Source: Nannobrachium achirus (taxonomy: Eukaryota > Chordata > Actinopteri > Myctophiformes > Myctophidae). Taken from it: a stretch of DNA of 64,000 nucleotides. Positions within the stretch are counted from its first letter, which is position 1, and each line of letters starts with the position of its first letter. Under the pieces are notes generated by a model. That model did no database searches. It was not told the DNA's origin and worked only from the letters and a program-made list of their open reading frames with translations. The stretch spans positions 72,780,164-72,844,163 of the forward strand of contig OY997643.1 of the NCBI GenBank assembly GCA_963921795.1, in the 5' to 3' direction. Below are positions 62,971 through 64,000 of the stretch, piece after piece. Both the position numbers and the translations under genes were made by a program.

Positions 62971-62978
62971 GTTGACAA

Positions 62979-63699
62979 TCCTCACCGTCATTGAAAGGGT
63001 TAAAACCATGGTGCCGTTGACGGTGAGGACTGTCAATCTTACTGTATTTACTGTAAAAGTATAATTACTTACAGTACACCGCTCCGCTCCCGCCCGCATC
63101 GGTAATGTCCGCAATTTGTTTACAACGCATGTTGTGCGTGCACGCGAAGTGAAGGTCCGCCATAGTAAATCCATTGAGAGGCCCATAAAGAGACTTCATT
63201 TATTCAAAAAGAGACATTTTGAGCCAAAGAGTGGGCTGATTCCTGTACAAAATTCACTCGGCAGGGCGCAGACATGTTTCTCTTCTGGACCCACACTGTC
63301 ATGTGACTAGATGACGTAATCGTTGCCGTCAAGTGATAATCCAAAAACACAACAACAACCACCTTCCGGCCCTTCAAAATAATAGCGGCGGCCTACGGAG
63401 GAAACGGCGCGGCACCAAGGCACCAAGCAAACTTCAGATTAAAAGGCAGTATTAAATTGTGTTAAGGCTTCTTCCTCACAAATCCACACAGTTTGACAGC
63501 AGCAGGCCAAGTCTGTCCTGTCGTCCAAAATCTGCGGGAAGACGATCAGGAAAGATGTAATACTGTTTTCATCACTCCGCTCCAGTCACTCAGCATCAGC
63601 TCACATGTCACTCAATATGTCAGATCAGATGCTATGGCAGGCAGGGGTACAAGGATTCACTGCATGCATGTTCTTCAGAGGGGGAGGCGGTTTAACCCA
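62979..63699. other. Unassigned non-coding sequence
   Basis: No gene supported. An inverted pair 'gacaatcctcaccgtcattg' and 'gacggtgaggactgtcaatc' is seen at 62973-63040. Confidence 0.4.
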
Positions 63700-63985
63700 T
63701 TTAGACTGGGAACGCATTATCTTGCGCTTTAACTATGGAAAAATAGCAGATATACAAGCCCACAGCGCGGCACCGAGTGCCGCGCTGTGATCTGATCTGG
63801 TACACAAGATTTGGTGGCCCGGCCCTGCAGTACTTCTGGCGACCCCCTTGGGGTCCCGGACCCCCTGTTGAAGACCCCTGCTCTGTCTCTGAACCAGAGC
63901 AGCATCCGCATTCTGGGAAAACCTTCGCAGAGAACAGCAGATCTACACATCAACGCGTCACCGAGCTTGACGATCTGCTATTTAA
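63695..63985 (-). mobile_element. Family B and A fragments with hairpins
   Basis: 'aacccatttagactgggaac' and 'gcattatcttgcgctttaac' are the reverse of the family B right side, followed by a hairpin (63734-63800). Then comes a family A end: 'ggcgacccccttggggtccc', 'ggaccccctgttgaagaccc' and CTG. A second hairpin is at 63931-63983. Confidence 0.65.
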
Positions 63986-64000
63986 TGAGAAAGCTATTTA

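Noticed and set aside
1-64000. Endogenous retrovirus or LTR element
   Set aside because: I looked for paired direct repeats with TG...CA ends, primer-binding sites and gag/pol motifs and saw none; the only reverse-transcriptase remnants are LINE-type.

Overview
This window looks like intergenic or heterochromatin-like DNA of a ray-finned (teleost) fish. The evidence is the repeat content: hAT-type non-autonomous transposons with 8-bp target duplications, L2/CR1-like LINE 3' ends with microsatellite tails, tRNA-headed SINEs, fish-style 'AAGTACTTTTACT' elements, and one decayed member of what I recognise from memory as a multicopy teleost gene family. I see no intact host gene, rRNA or functional tRNA. 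Nearly every long open reading frame is a by-product of a tandem repeat or a transposon, so the annotation is mostly of mobile and repetitive DNA.

Layout. 0-6 kb: several minisatellites, a palindrome-rich repeat (4.2-5.8 kb) and LINE tails. 6-16 kb: hAT family A, a 2.3 kb inverted-repeat element rich in GTCACACCATATGA-like motifs, a possible hammerhead ribozyme, two hAT-like elements with clear target duplications, an L2-type LINE remnant, family B, and a LINE reverse-transcriptase fragment. 16-31 kb: a 17-copy minisatellite, families A, B, C and F, a TTAA-flanked MITE, a long fold-back carrying nested insertions, and a 15-copy 27-bp array. 31-40 kb: families D and E, three TTAA-flanked elements, the gene remnant at 36-37 kb inside TTGAGT-rich flanks, and a three-level transposon nest. 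40.3-43.9 kb: a 45/46-bp satellite of about 78 units. 44-64 kb: more A, C, D, E, F and H copies, two fold-backs, a MULE-like element, a 1.0 kb hAT, and a 200-base assembly gap.

Labels used below (mine). A = hAT with CAGGGGTCTTCAAC ends. B = element with CAGGGGCGTCACA ends. C = element with ATATCGTCACTGTCGGGC ends. D = hAT with CAGTGGTTCTCAACC ends. E = 'AAGTAACTAAGTAC' element. F = repeat ending in CTGCACGTCCCTG. H = repeat with GCGACCTACGGTCGC palindromes.

The dominant unexplained signal is a short hairpin seen about 40 times. Its arms read AATAGCAGATCTACAAGCTC followed by ACAACGC, facing GCGTTGTGAG then CTTGTAGATCKGCTATT. It sits inside at least seven otherwise unrelated repeat families (A-F and a TAGGGCYGTCAC hAT) and also outside them. 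Many copies share a fixed one-base difference between their two arms, and the flanking bases are often complementary but differ from family to family. It behaves like a tiny self-complementary mobile or hitch-hiking element that I do not recognise.
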